The translations under genes and the position numbers were made by a program. From Uloborus plumipes (taxonomy: Eukaryota > Arthropoda > Arachnida > Araneae > Uloboridae): a stretch of DNA of 64,000 bases. The stretch covers positions 23,573 through 87,572 of the forward strand of contig JAXGGA010004504.1 in NCBI GenBank assembly GCA_038373865.1, in the 5' to 3' direction. Below the pieces are notes generated by a model that made no database searches, had not been told where the DNA came from, and saw only the letters and a list, made by a program, of their open reading frames with translations. This document shows positions 59,485 to 64,000 of the stretch, one piece after another (position 1 is the stretch's first letter; each line of letters starts with the position of its first letter).

Positions 59485-60044
59485 CAGTGAACTCTCACTT
59501 ATACGCCGCCTCATTTATGCGCCTTTTTCACTTATACGACGATTTTTAATGGTCCCAGCACATTCCATAGCAAAATAATGATAATATCGTTCATTTATGC
59601 GTCGCTCTAAAGATAAATATTTCACTTATGCGCCGAATTTTCCCTAAAATGTATGAACATTTATTTATTTTCTTTAAAAAATAAGCATTTTTCTTTATTT
59701 TCCTCTTTAATCTTTTGCCTTTATTGCTCACGGAAGGCCTTTTTTCCGCATGAACTAGAGTTCGGAGAGGGACAATTACCTATTATGAATCGTTTTAAAG
59801 GGAACAGTTTGTAACTAGGTATGCTACAACTTTTGTTTTCTCTTAATCATTATAGTTACGTTACAGTCATTGCCAAACTGTAGTAATATGTCTCTTCTCT
59901 ATAGAAACATTCTTATTCACTCTCTCATTAGAAACTATGTTGAGTTTTAGTCCTTTAAATTGGCTTGTTCCCTTATACGTCTCTCTCACTTATGTGCCTT
60001 TTTTTGTTGGTCCCTAGGGCAGGCGTATAAGTGAGAGCTCCCTG
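59485..60044. mobile_element. Tigger/pogo-like MITE
   Basis: CAGTGAACTCTCACTTATAC and its inverse, flanked by TA (59483-59484, 60045-60046). Same family as 1249-3479, 560 bp and uninterrupted, so it shows the family without the nested Helitron. Internal cacttatacg/cgtataagtg motifs are repeated near both ends. Confidence 0.82.
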
Positions 60045-60539
60045 TAACTCCTTTTGTAAAAAATCTATTTTTGTTAGAAGTTATTTTATTAAGAACTAAA
60101 AATGTTCCTCGAATCAATATTATCTTCTTTAATTATTATTTAAACAACAAACAAAAGCTGTGTTCCGAGTTAAGGCTTTTTGATTTTATTATTTTGCACT
60201 ATAAGTTTCTTTTTTTTTTTTTTTTTTTTTTTGTATCGAAAGATTACAAAGCAATATATTGCGAACACGCAATACACCGCCAGGTCGGTTTATTCCATTC
60301 AGAGACTGCAGTTTCATTCTTGTCAGAACTCATCAGTCTTGAATAGGAAGTGACCGAGCTGGACGCAGATATCATCTTATAGAAGCAAAGCGTGCCAAAA
60401 AACTGGTAGCTTATGCAAAATTCGTTCACCGGCGAGAGACCGTAGCAATGGCACTGTACAACCCGTAAATTTAAGGCAGAGCTTGGTAATTAAGCAGTAA
60501 GTTACTGCCTTAAATTTATGATTTTCACTGGGATTTTAA

Positions 60540-61055
60540 CCCATTAATGCCTATCGTCCTTTTTAGGGACGGTCCAAAAAAGGGTCTGAATTTCCCCAAA
60601 ATGAACATTTCAACCAAATAATAGTGTTCAATGAGTACCTCCTGAGGTATTGTTTCAACGCGTTATTAACGGATTGCAGCACAAAACTTGTAAAGTGTGT
60701 TCTGTAGCTGGTTTAATATCATCTTTATCAAAAATCACATCGTTCACAATCTCAAGAAAAAAAGCTAAGTTTTCAAAGTTATTATTCCCAGCTTCCCAGT
60801 TTATGTTAATTGCTGATTTTATTTCTTCTTATGAAATGTCTTTTTAAATAATATATCGTAGGCAGAAGTTTTTTTTAGTAAAACAAGTATGTACCCTCTG
60901 GGGTCTATCGTAACTTTTAAGGGGCGATTTTTCTTTCCTGAATAAAAAAATATTTTTTACATAATATTTTTTTTATTATTTTTCCTGTCCATTAAACACG
61001 GTTTGTAACCAGTATACAAAATATATTTGGAAAAAAAAAGTCAGGCATTAATGGG
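60540..61055. mobile_element. piggyBac-like MITE 2
   Basis: TTAA on both sides (60536-60539, 61056-61059), ends CCCATTAATGCCT and AGGCATTAATGGG, 516 bp, non-coding. Confidence 0.85.
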
Positions 61056-61059
61056 TTAA

Positions 61060-62885
61060 AATTAAATGTTCTTAAATTCTTCACATTTTCAAAATAAGCG
61101 GGAAAAAATTTTTAATGTTTGAAAATAAATTATTGATTGTTAAATAAACGTAGAAACAATGGTTTCAAAGAATACAAGTTTCACATAAATTAAAGAAAAT
61201 TGTTATAAAGTATTTTGTGATCCCTTTGAAAGATTGGCATATAAAAAAGAAAGGTTATTGAAATAAATTTGCACTTCACTTTTTGAACAGTTAAACTATT
61301 CATCTCTTAATCAAAATGAAGGAGCTAGACGTAAACAAATTCAAAAATACTAGAAATGTACACGTTTTTAAATTTTTTTTCGTTGTTTCAGTTTCTTAGA
61401 AGCGTAGTGTGTCAGAACTTGCTAATACTTTTAAACAATTAATACTTTTTAGAATAAAACTGAAACAAAAGTAAAATAGATAATTAAATAGTAATAGTTA
61501 ATTTTGTTTCTCATTTCCCACTGAAAAGAGTACATGATTTCAATTTCTAAACGAGAAACATTTTCCTTCGCTTCATTTCCTCATTTTTGCCTGTTTCTTT
61601 CTTTTGTCTTCAAGTGTTCAGTAATTGCAAAAGAATAAAACTCATTCCTAGATAATTTAATGGGAATTATTCGTAAGAACGCATTTTGTTTGCTAAAAGA
61701 AGAGAAAAAATCTACTTTTTCGACGGATAAATTAGTGATAAACTATATCAGATAAATTAATCTCAAAAACTTCATGTGCATTTGAGCTCAGGTTACATGA
61801 AACTTTGAAAATCCATGAATTTGTTCGGATTACTTGTTATTTGTAACAACTAGTAATAAGTGATATTGTGGAAAAATAAAAAAAGGGTACACTTTATTTA
61901 ATGAACATTATCACTATATATTATTGCAAATGCACAAACTGTACGATTTTGGAAAAATGAAAAATAAAGATGATAATTAACAGAATGGAGAGAAAAAATT
62001 CCATTTGTTTGCTTTAATTTTGAACTCTTATGTTTTCTACTTTAATGTGTCACAAATTTCAGTTTTTTTACAAGACAAAATGTCTTGCAAAAATTGTCAT
62101 TATTCACCGCATCATCAACTAATAGCGTACGTACTCTATTCCAAGAGCATATTTACTTCTCGAAAATATCGAAGTATTTATTATAAATTTCCAGCCAACT
62201 GTAAAATTAAACTTTAAGCATAACGTTATTCTTTATTTATTATTTTATTTTCTTTTTATTTATTTTCTTTTTATTTGTTTATTGAGTTTAACACAATAGT
62301 GAACTCAGATTTGCATGTTAGAATTTCTGTCAACAAATTTACTGCAGAAAAGCGCTTCTTTAATTAACTATTTTCAAAAGCTTCTTTTACTATTATTATT
62401 TATTCGATTATTTAGCTTAAAAAATGTGATGAAGTTCCCATAATATTCGTTTGGCTCCTTTTCTAAAACGGTCCCCCAAAGGTAAAAACAGTTGATTCAG
62501 GTTTTAATCTTACTTCAAAATAACAACTATGTTCACCGGATCGAAAAATCGAAAGTGTCTTAGTTTAAAAAATCATTAACTCTCGTGCAAAAAGATACGT
62601 TTTAAATCTGCGATATCTTATTGGATTACAAACAGCTCTCCTTTTTTCTCAGTCGTAATTTCGAGCTCAACGAGATGGTTTATCTTTCTAGACGCGTATT
62701 GATTTATTGGAGATAGAAGGGCATTACAAAAGCTTTAGTTAGAGTTTTATAACTGTCACAGAACTCTACTATTAGTTTTAGAAAAAAAGATGGATTTTGT
62801 GATACACGAATATGAGTACGTAGTAAATGTTGCCGAATAGTTTAAAATTAGATTAACAGAGCATTAAATGTGAATATTTAAGGAA
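61060..62885. other. No gene recognised
   Basis: AT-rich DNA with a TTTA-rich stretch at 62231-62285. Frames are short and lack coding character. Confidence 0.4.
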
Positions 62886-62982
62886 CTGTAAAACTAGCTA
62901 GTTTACAGTTTATTGCTGTAAAGCAGCAATTTTACAGTTTGTTACCACAATTTTACAGTTCATTACTGCAAAATTAGCTGTA
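62886..62982. repeat. Short block of tttacagtttattgctgtaaa motifs
   Basis: Related to the satellite and the other dispersed blocks; it abuts the 5' end of a Helitron at 62983. Confidence 0.6.
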
Positions 62983-64000
62983 TCTATATGCATAAATGAC
63001 TACTTTTCGTATGTATGTCCGGGGTAATCTTCCAAACTACTGAACCGATTTTAACCATTTTTTTACCGTAGATAGTTATAGTAACAGGGAGCAGGATAAA
63101 CTGTAATTTTTTTCTAAAAAGCATAGTTTAACCCTTCACTGCATTGTGTGCCTGATCTGGCACAAACCAAAAAAAACCTCATATATTCCTCTGATATTTA
63201 AATGCAGCTAAACTGAGCTTTGTGCCCCTTCTGGAACATTGCTATAACAGTTTAGTGTGATTTTTATGCACTAGTTAGTTGAACTAGTCTCGGTATTACA
63301 GTTCTTGCTTAGAAAAATAGAGCGTCTGCATTACAGTAAGAAGTGTGCTTAGTCATTATTTCCTTTGTTCTAAAAATATTTAAATATATATGCTGTACTT
63401 AGTAGCAAAAATTTGTTTGTTTCACTTATGGCACAAAACACATTGTAGATTATTACACTTATCAGTATAAGCATATACTATGTGCTTTGTGCCATATGCG
63501 AAACATACAGTTAAAACATCATTTTTGGTGCAATTTTTAAGATTAATTTTTTTTCTTCATTTTTCCTGAACTCAAGGCCATTTAAAGGTCACATATGATT
63601 TTTTTCATGAAAATATAAAAAATCGTGCAGTGAATGGTTAAAATAGTTATTATGGAAAATAGTTCATTTCATGTCATTTTCCCATTAAATGATTAAATTT
63701 TCAACCTATTGTTGCAAAATTTGGTTGCCTCGCAACAACAATATTAGTAGTAATCATGATGAACATTTTGAATCACGGCTTCTCTGGAGTAAGTATGAAA
63801 TTTATTGCTTTCTTAGGATTTTTATATTCATTTATGCCAATAATCGATACCGGATTGTGGCGGCCAAAAGATTTGAAATGAAGATATTTTGATAAAGATG
63901 ATCTGATGACGGTAGCGCGAGCTCATGGAGCGAGCGCAAACGTTCGATAAAGAAATTGAAGATTTGTATGGTGATGACAAGGTTTGACAGTTGTAATCTT
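62983..64000 (+). mobile_element. Helitron 5' portion, running out of the window
   Basis: After A it starts TCTATATGCATAAATG and continues with cgtatgtatgtccgggg and ctactgaaccgattttaacc, wording typical of Helitron 5' ends. A piggyBac-like MITE is nested at 63132-63637. The 3' end is not in view. Confidence 0.55.
63132..63637. mobile_element. piggyBac-like MITE 3
   Basis: TTAA on both sides (63128-63131, 63638-63641); ends CCCTTCACTGCA and TGCAGTGAATGG; 506 bp. Inserted in the Helitron that starts at 62983. Confidence 0.8.

Overview
The window is nuclear DNA of an arthropod, most probably a chelicerate such as a spider. The phylum-level call rests on intron-split host genes with GT-AG borders, AT-rich intergenic DNA, tRNA-derived SINEs and a dense mix of Helitrons, pogo/Tigger, mariner/Tc1, piggyBac, hAT and MITE families. 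The chelicerate guess is inference from the style of the repeats. No bacterial operon, rRNA, CRISPR array or recognisable virus was seen.

Layout. 1-7.7 kb: the 3' part of a pancreatic-lipase-family gene on the + strand (four exons, all introns phase 1), its introns filled with a Tigger-like element carrying a Helitron, a foldback element and two MITEs. 8-31 kb: no convincing host gene; a SINE, tandem repeats, five Helitrons (one inserted in an older copy of its own family, two lying in Tigger-like remnants) and many foldbacks. 32.0-36.0 kb: a complete 4,034-bp Tc4/Tc5-like transposon with 261-bp inverted ends, a TGA duplication in a CTNAG target, a one-intron transposase gene reading as an uninterrupted 553-aa protein, and a tRNA-like module with A and B boxes inside each inverted repeat. 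A paralogous copy of the target DNA without the element lies near 46.8 kb. 37-46 kb: an unidentified small + strand host gene (132 codons as read here) whose coding exon is split by a 2.15-kb pogo-like transposon; its introns hold a Helitron, a 647-bp palindromic MITE and a hAT MITE. 47-54 kb: a TIR element with repeated end motifs, an internally deleted mariner nested in a Tc1/mariner element, a piggyBac transposase fragment, piggyBac-like and other MITEs and a SINE. 54.7-59.2 kb: nine tandem units of a 492-493-bp satellite. 59.5-64 kb: another Tigger-like MITE, two piggyBac-like MITEs and the 5' end of a Helitron that runs out of the window.

The host genes do not form a recognisable unit. 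The lipase is predicted to be a secreted or digestive esterase with an altered lid. The second gene has no assigned function. The most notable items are the apparently intact Tc5-like transposon with inward-facing tRNA-like modules in both ends, the exon-disrupting pogo insertion that can be read back into a continuous frame, and the satellite built from a motif that is also dispersed elsewhere in the window.
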